A stretch of DNA of 64,000 nt from Algiphilus sp022763315 (GCF_965249985.1 NZ_OZ252280.1); one strand, 5' to 3'. Counted from the stretch's first letter, positions 7,870 through 16,151 are shown. A program made the numbers and translations. The notes: generated by a model not told the origin, from the letters alone.

Positions 7870-8592
7870 ATGCTGCAGGGACTTGCCATCATCCTGTTCA
7901 GCGCCGGGGCCGGCGCTTGCATCCTGCTGGGTGCGGCGCTGGCGCGTATGGAGCGGCTGCGACCGCATTGGCTGGAACGTGAGTTCCGCCACTTCGTGAT
8001 TGCCTTTGGCGGCGGCATTCTGCTCGGCGCGGTGGCCGTGGTGCTGGTGCCCGAGGGAAGGGCGCAGATGGACGACTCGGTGTGGGCGGTGCCGCTGGTG
8101 CTAGCCGGTGGCGGGGTCTTCTTCGTCGTTGAACGCGCCCTGGGGCTGCGGCGGCGCGAATCGCCGCAGCTGATGGGCATGATCCTGGACTACGTACCGG
8201 AAGCCATTGCGCTTGGCGGCATGGTGGCGACCGGTTCGCCGTCGGCCGCATTGCTGGCGGTGCTGATTGGTTTGCAGAATCTGCCCGAGGGCTTCAACAG
8301 CTACCGCGAATTGGCATCGCACGGCGGCCGCTCCCCAAAGACCATTCTGCGCACCATGGCCTGGTTGGTGCCCTTGGGGCCGCTGGCAGGGCTGCTGGGC
8401 TTTTTCTTCCTGGCCGAGCAACCCGCCTTGATGGGGGCGATCATGCTCTTCGCATCCGGCGGCATCCTGTATCTGCTGTTCCAGGAGCTCGCGCCGCAAT
8501 CGCGACTGGACAAGCATTGGGCACCGCCATTGGGTGCTGTCTTCGGCTTCTGCCTGGCATTGCTTGGCGATCTGCTGCTGGCGCACGCCTAG
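7870..8592 (+). CDS. ZIP-family metal transporter
   Basis: A 240-residue membrane protein with about eight hydrophobic segments and the ZIP signatures: DYVPEAIALGGMVATGSPSA (transmembrane 4 type) and GLQNLPEGFNSYREL (transmembrane 5 type, equivalent of HNxPEG). In most ZIPs the first motif is HxxPEx; here the His is replaced by Tyr (DYVPEA) and in the second the His by Gln-Asn (LQNLPEG). Metal binding may thus differ from classical zinc importers. ATG 7870 follows a GGGGGAAAA ribosome-binding stretch. A longer in-frame start at 7822 has no support. TAGCAT at 7813-7818 may be the -10. Confidence 0.8.
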   Translation: MLQGLAIILFSAGAGACILLGAALARMERLRPHWLEREFRHFVIAFGGGILLGAVAVVLVPEGRAQMDDSVWAVPLVLAGGGVFFVVERALGLRRRESPQLMGMILDYVPEAIALGGMVATGSPSAALLAVLIGLQNLPEGFNSYRELASHGGRSPKTILRTMAWLVPLGPLAGLLGFFFLAEQPALMGAIMLFASGGILYLLFQELAPQSRLDKHWAPPLGAVFGFCLALLGDLLLAHA

Positions 8593-8749
8593 GCAACGTC
8601 TCGCGCGCTGCGCGGGCATGCAGCGCGTGTTGCTGGTGTGTTGGGCATGGCGCGAAGCACCGTGCATTCACCGTCAATTCACATTTGCGCTCCAAGATAG
8701 TGCATCCTGCACACTGCAGGTGCACACACAACGTAGAAAAGGAGTAGAT

Positions 8750-9355
8750 ATGAAGGGAACTATTTCGGCAGTCAGCCTTCTCGGCGCCAGTCTGTTCTCC
8801 GTTCCGGCCTTTGCCGCGGCGGACTCGATCGGCCATATCGACGGCTACTACATTCCGAGCGCTGACATTGAACTCGGCGGGGGTGAGGACGACGGTGACG
8901 GTTTCGGCGTCAAGGGTCGCGCCCAGTTTGCGGACCAGCTGTTCCTGACTGGCGAATACCAGGCGGTTGAGTATGACGATTCCGAACTGGAGTTCGACCA
9001 GCTGCGTGGTGGCGTCGGCTTCTTCGCCCCGCTGAGCGCGGACGTGCAGTGGAACGTGCGCGGCGAGATCGTCCGTTTTGAAACCGACAGCCCCTTCTCG
9101 GATTCGGATGACGAGACCGGTTTTGGTGTGCACGGTGGTCTTGAGGCGCTGCTCACGCCGCGTTTCTCGGTGCATGGCAGCATCGGCTATCTCTCGGTGG
9201 ACGATACCGATGGTCCGGAGTTCCTGGTGGGTGGCCGTTTCATGGCGAGCCAGAACATCTCGGTCTTTGCCGACTATCGCTTGAGCCGTTTCGAGGACGA
9301 CGACACCGATATCGATGTGGATGACATCCGCGTGGGTGCCGGCTTCCATTTCTAA
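8750..9355 (+). CDS. Outer-membrane beta-barrel protein
   Basis: A 201-residue protein with a Sec signal peptide (MKGTISAVSLLGASLFSVPA, cleavage after AFA). The mature part consists of short amphipathic beta strands separated by acidic turns (QLFLTGEYQAVEYDDSELE, FSVHGSIGYLSV, ISVFADYRLSRFEDDD) and ends in Phe (VRVGAGFHF-like, IRVGAGFHF), the usual BAM-recognition terminus. This is the pattern of an 8-stranded OmpA/opacity-like barrel. Acidic loops may bind cations. AAAAGGAG precedes the ATG and a strong intrinsic terminator follows, so it is monocistronic. Its role is unknown. Confidence 0.85.
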   Translation: MKGTISAVSLLGASLFSVPAFAAADSIGHIDGYYIPSADIELGGGEDDGDGFGVKGRAQFADQLFLTGEYQAVEYDDSELEFDQLRGGVGFFAPLSADVQWNVRGEIVRFETDSPFSDSDDETGFGVHGGLEALLTPRFSVHGSIGYLSVDDTDGPEFLVGGRFMASQNISVFADYRLSRFEDDDTDIDVDDIRVGAGFHF

Positions 9356-9397
9356 GCGGCAATTGATGTGCCGCACGCGCGGCAGCAAGCATCATCA

Positions 9398-9425
9398 GGG
9401 CCCGGCATTGCCGGGCCCTTTTTTT
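9398..9425 (+). terminator. Intrinsic terminator of the outer-membrane protein gene
   Basis: GGGCCCGGC (9398-9406), loop ATT, then GCCGGGCCC (9410-9418), followed directly by seven T (9419-9425). It lies 42 bases after the stop codon and is a classical Rho-independent terminator. Confidence 0.92.
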
Positions 9426-9515
9426 GTGGGTGCGCGGTGAAAGACGATGTACGGTGGCAGCGGTGCACAATGCTGCGCCAAGGCGCGTCTACGCGCGAAG
9501 CCGTTGGGAGGCCCG

Positions 9516-10178
9516 ATGACCAATCGAAGTATCCAAATGACCGAGGCGCTGCACGCCTATGTGCTTGCGCATTCCCTGCGCGAAGACGCCACCTTGCATG
9601 CACTCCGCGAGGAGACCTCGGCGCTGCCCGAGCGCAATATGCAGATCAGTCCGGAACAGGGTCAGTTTATGCAACTGCTTCTGCGCGTGATGGGTGCTCG
9701 GCGCTGCCTGGAAGTCGGAACCTTCACCGGCTACAGCGCCTTGGCGATGGCCCAGGTGTTGCCCGAGGACGGCCAGGTGGTGACCTGTGACTGCAGCGAG
9801 GAATGGACGCGCATCGCGGCGCGCTACTGGCAGCAAGCGGGTATGCAGACACGCATCGAACTCAGGCTTGCACGCGCCGCCGACAGCTTGGAGGCATTGC
9901 TCTCCGAGGGGCAGGCTGGCGGTTTCGACTTCGCCTTTATCGATGCGGACAAGAGCGGCTACGAAGGCTATTACGAGCAGTGTCTGCAGCTGCTGCGTGT
10001 TGGGGGTCTGCTGGCGGTGGACAACACACTGTGGGACGGACGTGTGGTGGATCCCGCCAGCGCGGACGCCGCCACGAATGCAATCCGTGCCTTCAACGAG
10101 AAGCTCTACGCGGATACGCGGGTCGACATCAGCATGGTGCCAATCGGCGATGGCCTGAGCCTGGCGCGCAAGCGGTAG
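9516..10178 (+). CDS. SAM-dependent O-methyltransferase
   Basis: A 220-residue class I methyltransferase of the catechol/caffeoyl-CoA O-methyltransferase type (Methyltransf_3). Seen: LEVGTFTGYSALAMAQ (SAM motif I, about residues 65-80), VVTCDCSEEW (motif II), FDFAFIDADKSGYEGYYE (the conserved FIDADK metal/SAM segment) and LLAVDNTLWDGRVVDP (DN(T/V)LWxG motif). These enzymes transfer a methyl group from SAM to a vicinal hydroxyl using Mg2+; the acceptor here is unknown. A GGGAGG ribosome-binding site precedes ATG 9516. It lies after the terminator at 9398-9425, so it has its own promoter. Confidence 0.9.
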   Translation: MTNRSIQMTEALHAYVLAHSLREDATLHALREETSALPERNMQISPEQGQFMQLLLRVMGARRCLEVGTFTGYSALAMAQVLPEDGQVVTCDCSEEWTRIAARYWQQAGMQTRIELRLARAADSLEALLSEGQAGGFDFAFIDADKSGYEGYYEQCLQLLRVGGLLAVDNTLWDGRVVDPASADAATNAIRAFNEKLYADTRVDISMVPIGDGLSLARKR

Positions 10179-10275
10179 GTTGGCGGGCCAGCAATGGCGG
10201 CGCGCTTCCGTCGCGCTATGCTCAGTCGCTGACGGACTGCCGGTGGCAGCCATGTCCATTCCTCCAGGAGACCCC

Positions 10276-10899
10276 ATGAAACTCTTCACGACCCCGAAGG
10301 CCATCAGCCCGGCACGTGTGCACTTCTTCCTTGCCGAAAAGGGCATCGAGGTCGAACGCGAATTGATCAACCTGATGGAAGGCGAACACCGTAGCGCCGC
10401 CTACCGGTCGAAAGTGCCGAATGGCCGGGTGCCTGCATTGCAGCTGGACGATGGCACCGTGCTCTGTGAGACGGTGGCGATCTCGCGCTACGTGGAAGAA
10501 GCAATACAGCCTGACCCGCCGCTGTTGGGCACGAATCCGCTGGAGCGTGCACGTATCGAAATGTACGACCGCATGATGGAGTTGGAGCTGATGTTGCCGA
10601 TGGCGATGACCTTTCGTCACACCCATCCGGCGATGAAGGCCCTGGAAGACCAGGTGGCGGAATACGGTGAAAAACAGCGCGGCGTCGCCGAGCGGCGGTT
10701 GAAGCGGCTGGATAAGGAGCTCGCCGGGCGCGACTTCATCGCAGGCGACGATTTCAGCATCGCAGACATTACTGCATGGTGTTCAATTCGCTTCTTCCGA
10801 GCCGCGGGATTCACGCCGGCTGATGAGCAGCATCACTTGCGCGACTGGTTCGAGCGCATCGGTAATCGGCCTGCGGCGGGTGCCGCCTTCGCGGGTTGA
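10276..10899 (+). CDS. Glutathione S-transferase family protein
   Basis: A 207-residue two-domain GST. The amino-terminal thioredoxin-like domain (MKLFTTPKAISPARVHFFLA) contains the Ser/Ala active-site region, the cis-Pro segment (NGRVPALQLDDG) and the glutathione-binding CETVAISRYVEE. The helical carboxy-terminal domain has the folding motif AGDDFSIADITAWCSIRFF. It conjugates glutathione or acts in redox defence, with the substrate unknown. CAGGAG lies 8 nt before ATG 10276. A TATGCT hexamer at 10217-10222 is a possible -10. Confidence 0.9.
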   Translation: MKLFTTPKAISPARVHFFLAEKGIEVERELINLMEGEHRSAAYRSKVPNGRVPALQLDDGTVLCETVAISRYVEEAIQPDPPLLGTNPLERARIEMYDRMMELELMLPMAMTFRHTHPAMKALEDQVAEYGEKQRGVAERRLKRLDKELAGRDFIAGDDFSIADITAWCSIRFFRAAGFTPADEQHHLRDWFERIGNRPAAGAAFAG

Positions 10900-10922
10900 A
10901 TCCCAGCATCCATCCTGCCGAG

Positions 10923-10928
10923 TATCCT
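10923..10928 (+). promoter_or_regulatory. Candidate -10 for a leaderless transcript (small membrane protein)
   Basis: TATCCT lies 7 nt before ATG 10936, so transcription would start at or next to the start codon. No convincing -35 is visible and no ribosome-binding site is present. Confidence 0.35.
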
Positions 10929-10935
10929 TCGCCTT

Positions 10936-11214
10936 ATGAAAGCACAGCTCCGTCAACTCTTTGCCCCTGTTCTTCGGCCTTTGGAGGCGGGTGAAGGGGC
11001 TTTCCGCTACCAAGCTCTGCACCGAACCATCCTGATGGTGGTATCCGGATTGGCCCTCGTACTGGCGGCGGTATCCGCCTATTTTTCGCTGTCGGCCGGC
11101 CTTACCGCGGGTCTGCTTGCGACCGCGGTGTTCCTCAGTTTGTCGGGCCTCTGTGCCGTGGTCGGGCTGTTGGGCACGGACCGCGCGGTGGCGCGTCTGT
11201 GGGGCAACCACTAG
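10936..11214 (+). CDS. Small membrane protein of unknown function
   Basis: A 92-residue protein with a cationic, amphipathic amino terminus (MKAQLRQLFAPVLRPLEAGEG) and two transmembrane helices (LMVVSGLALVLAAVSAYFSL and GLLATAVFLSLSGLCAVVGL) ending in the cytoplasmic-like TDRAVARLWGNH. No family is recognised. There is no Shine-Dalgarno: TATCCT (10923-10928) ends 7 nt before the ATG, the geometry expected for a leaderless mRNA. Confidence 0.72.
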   Translation: MKAQLRQLFAPVLRPLEAGEGAFRYQALHRTILMVVSGLALVLAAVSAYFSLSAGLTAGLLATAVFLSLSGLCAVVGLLGTDRAVARLWGNH

Positions 11215-11339
11215 GTACAACAGCCACAGACTGCCGCGGCGCCGTGCTGCGCCGATCCAATGGGGCGCCACAGGCATAGGCCTGTGCAGGCTATGCTGTC
11301 TGCGGCCGTGTCGACGCACGGTCGGTCAGGAGGACAGAC

Positions 11340-11798
11340 ATGAACGGACGCGTCTTCGCAGGGCTTCTTTGGTGTGGCGTGATCGGCTTCGTCGCACCGC
11401 ATCCGTTACCCGCGGCCGAGGCGCTGTTGCCGGCCGACTACGGGCATTTCGACCTCGCGGCGGTGCGCGCAGAGCTGCCGAAGGAAAGCGACCGCGCGAT
11501 GGTGGAACGCCGGTTGGTCGACAACGGCGGCACCGGCGTGCGGGTGTTTCGCGTGTACCGTCCCATCGCTGCGCATTACCACCACTATTCCGATACGGTG
11601 TTGAAGGTGCTCGCTGGGGAGGCCGATCTGGTCATCGATGGCGGAGAACCCCTGCACGTACAACCGGGCGACGTGGTCTTCTGGCGGGCTGAGGTAGTGC
11701 ACGCCGTGGCAGGTGTGCGCAAGGGCCCGGTGGATTTTCTGGCCATCGACACCCCCGTGCGACGTCCCGACGATGTGCAGTGGGCGGCCTCGCCATGA
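11340..11798 (+). CDS. Secreted cupin-domain protein
   Basis: A 152-residue protein with a signal peptide (MNGRVFAGLLWCGVIGFVAP, cleavage probably near AAEA) and a single small cupin barrel. Cupin motif 1 is HYHHYSDTVLKVLAGEADLV (the His-x-His metal pair plus the downstream Glu) and motif 2 is LHVQPGDVVFWRAEVVHAV (last His ligand). A periplasmic metal-binding cupin is predicted, perhaps a sugar or phenolic-binding or dioxygenase-like protein. TATGCT at 11292-11297 could be the -10, and GGAGG lies before the ATG. Confidence 0.82.
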   Translation: MNGRVFAGLLWCGVIGFVAPHPLPAAEALLPADYGHFDLAAVRAELPKESDRAMVERRLVDNGGTGVRVFRVYRPIAAHYHHYSDTVLKVLAGEADLVIDGGEPLHVQPGDVVFWRAEVVHAVAGVRKGPVDFLAIDTPVRRPDDVQWAASP

Positions 11799-11901
11799 CC
11801 GCTGCGGTGGCGCATGGGCCTATGCCGGTATGTTTGAGAGGATCCACGCCTCGAGGCGCTAGCGCCGGTGCGCCCAGCCGCATGCCAAGGAGGGCGGTGG
11901 C

Positions 11902-12720
11902 GTGATCGATGCGTGGATGCAGCACCCCAACGCCCACTTCCTGGCGCAGCCCTGGCTGGCGTCGTTGCAGCGCTGGACACGCCAGGTGGATGGCTTTGCG
12001 GTACCGACGCTGGCCGATACGGTGGCGGCCATGGATGCGGCCGGGGTTGAGCGCGGCGTGCTCGCCGCTTGGCACGGGCCGCAAGGCGTATTGATCAGCA
12101 ACGAGGAAGTCGCTCAGTGCGTCGCGGCCTATCCGGGCCGCTTTATCGGTCTGGCCAGCGTGGATCTCTTCCGTCCCATGGACGCCGTGCGCGAGTTGCG
12201 ACGTTGTGTGACCGAACTCGGCTTTCGTGGACTGCGCGTGGTCCCGTGGCTCTGGGGGCTGCCACCCGATGATCGGCGCTATTACCCGCTTTACGCGGAG
12301 TGCGTTGCTCTGGGGGTGCCCTTCTGCACCCAGGTAGGCCATACCGGCCCCTTGCTCAGCTCGGAGCCCGGGCGGCCGATCCCCTATCTGGAACGCGTCG
12401 CCCTGGATTTTCCGGAGCTGACCATTGTCGGCGGTCATGTGGGTGCGCCGTGGACACAGGAAGTGATCTCCCTGGCGCACAAGTTTCCGAACGTGTATCT
12501 CGATACCTCCGCCTACAAGTGCACGCGGCTCCCTGCCGATTTCGTGTCATTCCTGCGGGATGGCGGAGCGCGCAAGGTGTTGTTTGGTTCCAACTACCCG
12601 ATGCTGACGCCCGCGGAATGCCTGCGGGGCTGGGAGGCCCTGGCTCTGTCTGATCGAGACGCAGCGCGGGTGCTGCATGACAACGCTGTGGCGGTCTTCG
12701 GTCTGGAGCACGCCGCCTGA
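11902..12720 (+). CDS. Amidohydrolase-2 family metal-dependent hydrolase/decarboxylase
   Basis: A 272-residue TIM-barrel protein of the amidohydrolase 2 (ACMSD-like) family. Seen: VPTLADTVAAMDAAGVERGV, the strand LIGLASVD-like FIGLASVDLFRP, FRGLRVVPWLWG, VGGHVGAPWTQEVI (barrel His) and the terminal VLFGSNYPMLTPAECL (conserved Asp replaced by Asn: family usual GSDYP). The amino-terminal HxH is also absent (starts IDAWMQHPNAHF). The changed metal ligands suggest altered chemistry or loss of metal. GTG 11902 with GGAGG upstream gives the family-like start. It may be coupled with the cupin gene upstream. Confidence 0.8.
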   Translation: MIDAWMQHPNAHFLAQPWLASLQRWTRQVDGFAVPTLADTVAAMDAAGVERGVLAAWHGPQGVLISNEEVAQCVAAYPGRFIGLASVDLFRPMDAVRELRRCVTELGFRGLRVVPWLWGLPPDDRRYYPLYAECVALGVPFCTQVGHTGPLLSSEPGRPIPYLERVALDFPELTIVGGHVGAPWTQEVISLAHKFPNVYLDTSAYKCTRLPADFVSFLRDGGARKVLFGSNYPMLTPAECLRGWEALALSDRDAARVLHDNAVAVFGLEHAA

Positions 12721-12844
12721 GGCAAGCGTAGCGCGGTCGATGCGCAGGAACTCACCCGCGTAGGCAGTGTCGCTAAGAGAGAGGTCGGATGACCGCGCTC
12801 GCTGCGTCCGGCACGACCCGACAAGCACAAGAAGGAGGTCGACG

Positions 12845-13492
12845 ATGGACTGGCTGCTCCGAATGGCGGCGTGGAGCGCATTCTTTGCGCTGGCAAGTGG
12901 CAGTGCCGTCGCATTGCAGTCGCCGGAGACGGCGCAACCCACCACCTGGTTGGGATTGACCGGAACTGTGACCACGGTCGAGGAGGATCGCTTCAAGGTG
13001 GACTATGGCGACGGCACGCTCACCGTGGACGTGGCCGACTGGACGGCATTCAATGATCAGTTCGCACTCGGCAAGGGCGACAAGCTGACCGTCTACGGGC
13101 GTGTCGACCCGGCCTTGTATCAATCCGCCACGCTGGAAGCCTCCACACTCTTCGTCGAAGATCTCAACAGCTACTTCTACGCCAATGCCAAGGCGAGGAA
13201 GGCTTTCGGTGGCTGGGCCACCCGTACCGACTATGAGCCGGGCGCGGTGGTTTACATCGGTGACGTCGCCTCAGTCAACCGCGTGCAGGGTTTCGTCACC
13301 ATCGATACCGGCAAGATGGAACTCACGGTGGATACCACCAATATGCTGTACAACCCGCTCGACGAAGAGGGATTCCAGCAGATTCAGGCGGGCGACCGGG
13401 TGTCGGTGGAAGGCGCGGTCGATGACGACTTCTTCCGGGGTAGCGAGATGATTGCCGACGCCGTCACCACGCTGCAGCCGACCGAGCGCTGA
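12845..13492 (+). CDS. Secreted protein with two OB-fold-like (BOF/DUF5666-like) modules
   Basis: A 215-residue protein with a signal peptide (MDWLLRMAAWSAFFALASGS, cleavage after AVA). Two similar beta modules follow: about residues 37-95 (GLTGTVTTVEEDRFKVDYGD ... GDKLTVYGRVD) and 135-205 (VASVNRVQGFVTIDTGKMEL ... AGDRVSVEGAVDDD). The repeating 'G-V-strand-turn-GDxVxVxG' pattern is that of bacterial OB-fold proteins of the periplasm and recalls the modules of the DUF5666 protein at 46998. Ligand unknown. GAAGGAGGT is an excellent ribosome-binding site. A cytochrome b561 gene follows 199 bp downstream. Confidence 0.72.
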   Translation: MDWLLRMAAWSAFFALASGSAVALQSPETAQPTTWLGLTGTVTTVEEDRFKVDYGDGTLTVDVADWTAFNDQFALGKGDKLTVYGRVDPALYQSATLEASTLFVEDLNSYFYANAKARKAFGGWATRTDYEPGAVVYIGDVASVNRVQGFVTIDTGKMELTVDTTNMLYNPLDEEGFQQIQAGDRVSVEGAVDDDFFRGSEMIADAVTTLQPTER

Positions 13493-13691
13493 TCCTGCGG
13501 CAGCGCCTGGCCCGCCGGAAGCGCCGGTGTGCGCCGAGCGCGCATCGCTATGGTGCAGCCCGCAAGGCGTTGTCTCGCCGCGATCGCACCATTGTCGTAG
13601 TCTTCTAAGACGTTTGGCTGATGCGCGAGCCGGCGCCACGCGCGACGCTCACGCCATTGTGTAGCCGCTCGACAAAGGAAGGACATCCATC

Positions 13692-14213
13692 ATGACGCCT
13701 CGTTACTCCGGCATTAGCACGATCAATCACTGGCTGACTTTGATCCTCGTGACCGCCATGTTGGTCCTCGGGCTGATCTCAACCATTGCGCCCAACGATG
13801 ACGCGGAAAGCTTCGTCATGTGGATGCATGTGTCGATCGGCTTCTTCGTCTTTTTCTTCGTGTTCTGGCGCGTGTTCTGGCGTCTGCGGGAGGGCTTCGT
13901 TGCACCTGAAACCGAACGTGCCTGGGAGAGCCGACTGGCGTTCTGGGTGCATCGTCTGATCCTGCTCGCACTGGTGCTGCTGGTGATCACCGGGCCGCTG
14001 TATATCTTCACCGCCGGCTTCCCGATCAATGTATTCGGCTGGTTTGAAGTCGGATTGCCGTTGGAATCGCTAGCATTCCTGCACGAGCCGGCCGAGTCCA
14101 TCCACGTCGTGACCGGGCTGTACGTGCTGCCGGCGCTGCTCGCCCTGCACATCCTCGGGGCCTTCAAGCACTATCTGGTGCGTGGCCGCGGGGACTCCGC
14201 CAGCGGTCTGTAG
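13692..14213 (+). CDS. Cytochrome b561 / b-type cytochrome membrane protein
   Basis: A 173-residue four-helix inner-membrane protein. Haem-ligand histidines are placed as in bacterial cytochrome b561: one in helix 1 (STINHWLTLILV), one in helix 2 (VMWMHVSIGFFVFF), one in helix 3 (FWVHRLILLALVLL) and those in helix 4 (ESIHVVTGLYVLPALLALHI). The family moves electrons from quinol to other acceptors, including superoxide. AAAGGAAGG precedes the ATG. The 199 bases before it show no gene. It is convergent with bolA. Confidence 0.9.
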   Translation: MTPRYSGISTINHWLTLILVTAMLVLGLISTIAPNDDAESFVMWMHVSIGFFVFFFVFWRVFWRLREGFVAPETERAWESRLAFWVHRLILLALVLLVITGPLYIFTAGFPINVFGWFEVGLPLESLAFLHEPAESIHVVTGLYVLPALLALHILGAFKHYLVRGRGDSASGL

Positions 14214-14234
14214 GCGCGTTCGGCCGGCGCCGGC

Positions 14235-14531
14235 TCAGCCGGCGGCGGCTTCTTCAGGGGTACGCGCGTGGATGGAGAGGGCGTGGATATCCGTCTCCAT
14301 CATGGCGCCCAGCGCACCGTAGATGGCGCGATGGCGCGCCAGCGCATTCATGCCTTCGAAGGCGCGCGCGGTGATACGCAGGCGGAAATGCCCCCGACCG
14401 GATTGCGCGCCGGCGTGCCCCTTGTGCAGATGCGATTCGTCGTCGATCTGCAGGCTGTCGGGCTGCAGGGCCTCGCGCAGCGCAGCCTCCATGCGCTGGA
14501 TGCGTTCGCGGTTGTCGGCTTGATCCGTCAT
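14235..14531 (-). CDS. bolA: BolA family protein
   Basis: A 98-residue BolA-like protein with the typical core HLHKGHAGAQSGRGHFRLRI followed by FEGMNALARHRAIYGALG and the ending DIHALSIHARTPEE. BolA proteins pair with monothiol glutaredoxins in iron-sulfur handling and also affect envelope genes. The variable loop retains the His cluster. Its ATG overlaps the stop of the YciI gene by ATGA, so it is the last gene of a yciB-yciI-bolA operon read from 15411. Confidence 0.93.
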   Translation of the reverse strand: MTDQADNRERIQRMEAALREALQPDSLQIDDESHLHKGHAGAQSGRGHFRLRITARAFEGMNALARHRAIYGALGAMMETDIHALSIHARTPEEAAAG

Positions 14532-14842
14532 TCCGGCAGCACCCGAACGAAGGGGAAGACCTCGACGCGTTCGAAGACCCCGCCCGTCATATAGGGGTCG
14601 GTGTCTGCCCAGGCGCGCGCATCGTCGATGTTGTCGAAGGCGGCGATGACGACGCTGCCCGCGTAGCCGGCGGCATCCGGGTCCACCGCATCCACCGCCG
14701 GACGAGGGCCGGCGGCCACGAGGCGACCCTCCGCCTGCAGTTGGCGCAGGTGCTCCAGGTGTTGCGGCCGGATCTTCTGGCGCAGCGCACCGGAATCGGC
14801 GACGTCGTGACCGATGATGGTGTAAAGCAGCTGCCGGTTCAT
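14528..14842 (-). CDS. yciI: YciI family protein
   Basis: A 104-residue ferredoxin-like alpha/beta protein of the YCII family. It has the conserved His in LLYTIIGHDV, RPQHLEHLRQLQAEGRLVAAGP, and the Asp-centred end DARAWADTDPYMTGGVFERVEVFPF. The conserved His-Asp pair is thought to be catalytic, but the reaction is not established. ATGA overlaps link it to yciB upstream and bolA downstream. Confidence 0.92.
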   Translation of the reverse strand: MNRQLLYTIIGHDVADSGALRQKIRPQHLEHLRQLQAEGRLVAAGPRPAVDAVDPDAAGYAGSVVIAAFDNIDDARAWADTDPYMTGGVFERVEVFPFVRVLPE

Positions 14843-15411
14843 GACTGGGAGTCGTCCGATGTGCTGCGCTCGTGTTCGGCGGCGGTTTCCTGCAGGTAGC
14901 GCATCAGGAAGGGCAGGGTGCTGGCGAGGAAGAGCATCGTCAGTACGCTATAGCCCCAGGTGCGGAAGTGCACCCAGACCGCCTCGGTCTGGAAATAGAC
15001 CAGGTAGAGATTGAGCGCCGCGATGGCGAGGAAGAACACCGCCCAGGCGGCATTGAGCCTGCGCCAGTTGGCATCGGGCATGACCAGGGTGTGTTGCGGG
15101 ATGCGCTGCAGCAACACTTTGTCGCCAACGAAATGGCTGCCGGCCAGCAGCAGGGCAAAGCAGCAGTAGACCAGTGACGGCTTGAACTGGATGAAGACCG
15201 GGTCGCGCAGCACCAGCGTCAGGCTGCCGAAGACGGTGGCGACGGCGGCGGCGAAGGCATGCATCTTGTGCAGCCGCCGCTCGATCACGCCATACGCAAT
15301 GACCACGCCAATCAGCGCGACGATGACCGCGGCAGTGGCGACATAAATGTCGTAGAGCACCCAGCCGAGAAAGAAGGCAACGGCGGGCACCAGGTCGAGA
15401 AGCTGTTTCAT
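14839..15411 (-). CDS. yciB: Inner-membrane septation protein A (YciB/IspZ)
   Basis: A 190-residue five-helix membrane protein. MKQLLDLVPAVAFFLGWVLY at the start, LVLRDPVFIQFKPSLVYCCF in the middle and the downstream NAAWAVFFLAIAALNLYLVY are the standard YciB landmarks. YciB takes part in envelope synthesis and division-plane function. ATG 15411 is chosen because upstream residues would be a polar, Arg-rich leader. A TATACT hexamer read on this strand (15424-15419) ends 7 nt before the ATG and no Shine-Dalgarno is present. First gene of yciB-yciI-bolA, divergent from yciO. Confidence 0.93.
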   Translation of the reverse strand: MKQLLDLVPAVAFFLGWVLYDIYVATAAVIVALIGVVIAYGVIERRLHKMHAFAAAVATVFGSLTLVLRDPVFIQFKPSLVYCCFALLLAGSHFVGDKVLLQRIPQHTLVMPDANWRRLNAAWAVFFLAIAALNLYLVYFQTEAVWVHFRTWGYSVLTMLFLASTLPFLMRYLQETAAEHERSTSDDSQS

Positions 15412-15418
15412 GCCGCCC

Positions 15419-15424
15419 AGTATA
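15419..15424 (-). promoter_or_regulatory. Candidate -10 for a leaderless yciB transcript
   Basis: On the minus strand TATACT ends 7 nt before the yciB ATG (15411). The intervening GGGCGGC is not a normal ribosome-binding site. The -35 is weak. Confidence 0.4.
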
Positions 15425-15514
15425 GCGCTCACACCCTGAGCCGCCGATGACCAACCGGCGTAGTATGCGCGCCGTCTGCCCGCGGGCGGTGATGGCATTT
15501 TCGAGGGCTTTGTT

Positions 15515-16144
15515 GTGGCGGAATTTATCGCGATCCATCCGGAGAACCCCCAGCCGCGGCTGATCGCGCGGGTGGTGGACCGCTTGCGTCAGGGCGCGGT
15601 CATCGTCTATCCGACGGATAGCTGCTATGCGCTGGGCTGCCATCTGGACGACAAGGCGGCCGCCGACCGGCTGCGCGTGATCCGTCAGTTCGACAAGCAC
15701 CACCTCTTCACCCTGGTGTGTCGGGATTTATCCGATATCGCGCACTACGCCCGGGTCGACAATCGCCAGTACCGCATGCTCAAGGCCACCACACCCGGTC
15801 CGACGACCTTCGTGCTGCAGGCCACCAAGCAGGCGCCGCGTCGTCTACAGCACGAGAAGCGCAAGACCATCGGGCTGCGCGTACCCGATTCTCCTATTGT
15901 GCAAGCGATGCTGGGTCAGCTGGGCGACGCCATGTCCTCCTGCACCCTCGGCCTTCCCCCGGACGATGAACCGGTATCGCACCCGGACGACGTGCGAGAC
16001 CAGCTCGACAAGCTGGTCGATGTGGTGGTGGAGGGGGGCGATTGCGGGGTGGAACCCACCACGGTCATCGACTGGAGCGGGGAGCTGCCCGTGATCGCTC
16101 GCCCCGGCAAGGGCGCGGCGGAGTGGGAAGAGCGGATCGTATAA
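15515..16144 (+). CDS. yciO: YciO/YrdC/Sua5 family threonylcarbamoyl-AMP-synthase-like protein
   Basis: A 209-residue protein of the YrdC/Sua5 fold. VIVYPTDSCYALGCHLDD, the KHHLFTLVCRDLSDIAHYAR strand and TPGPTTFVLQATKQAPRR match the YciO subgroup, and the carboxy end has PTTVIDWSGELPVIARPGKG. YrdC makes the tRNA t6A precursor; YciO members are close relatives whose in vivo role is less clear. Start is GTG 15515. Seven bases separate the stop from the site-2 protease gene. TAGTAT at 15461-15466 may be the -10. Confidence 0.9.
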   Translation: MAEFIAIHPENPQPRLIARVVDRLRQGAVIVYPTDSCYALGCHLDDKAAADRLRVIRQFDKHHLFTLVCRDLSDIAHYARVDNRQYRMLKATTPGPTTFVLQATKQAPRRLQHEKRKTIGLRVPDSPIVQAMLGQLGDAMSSCTLGLPPDDEPVSHPDDVRDQLDKLVDVVVEGGDCGVEPTTVIDWSGELPVIARPGKGAAEWEERIV

Positions 16145-16145
16145 T
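16140..16145 (+). promoter_or_regulatory. Candidate -10 for a leaderless site-2 protease transcript
   Basis: A consensus TATAAT overlaps the TAA stop of yciO and ends 6 nt before ATG 16152. No Shine-Dalgarno precedes that ATG. No good -35 is visible. Co-transcription with yciO is also possible. Confidence 0.42.
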
Positions 16146-16151
16146 CCCGCC

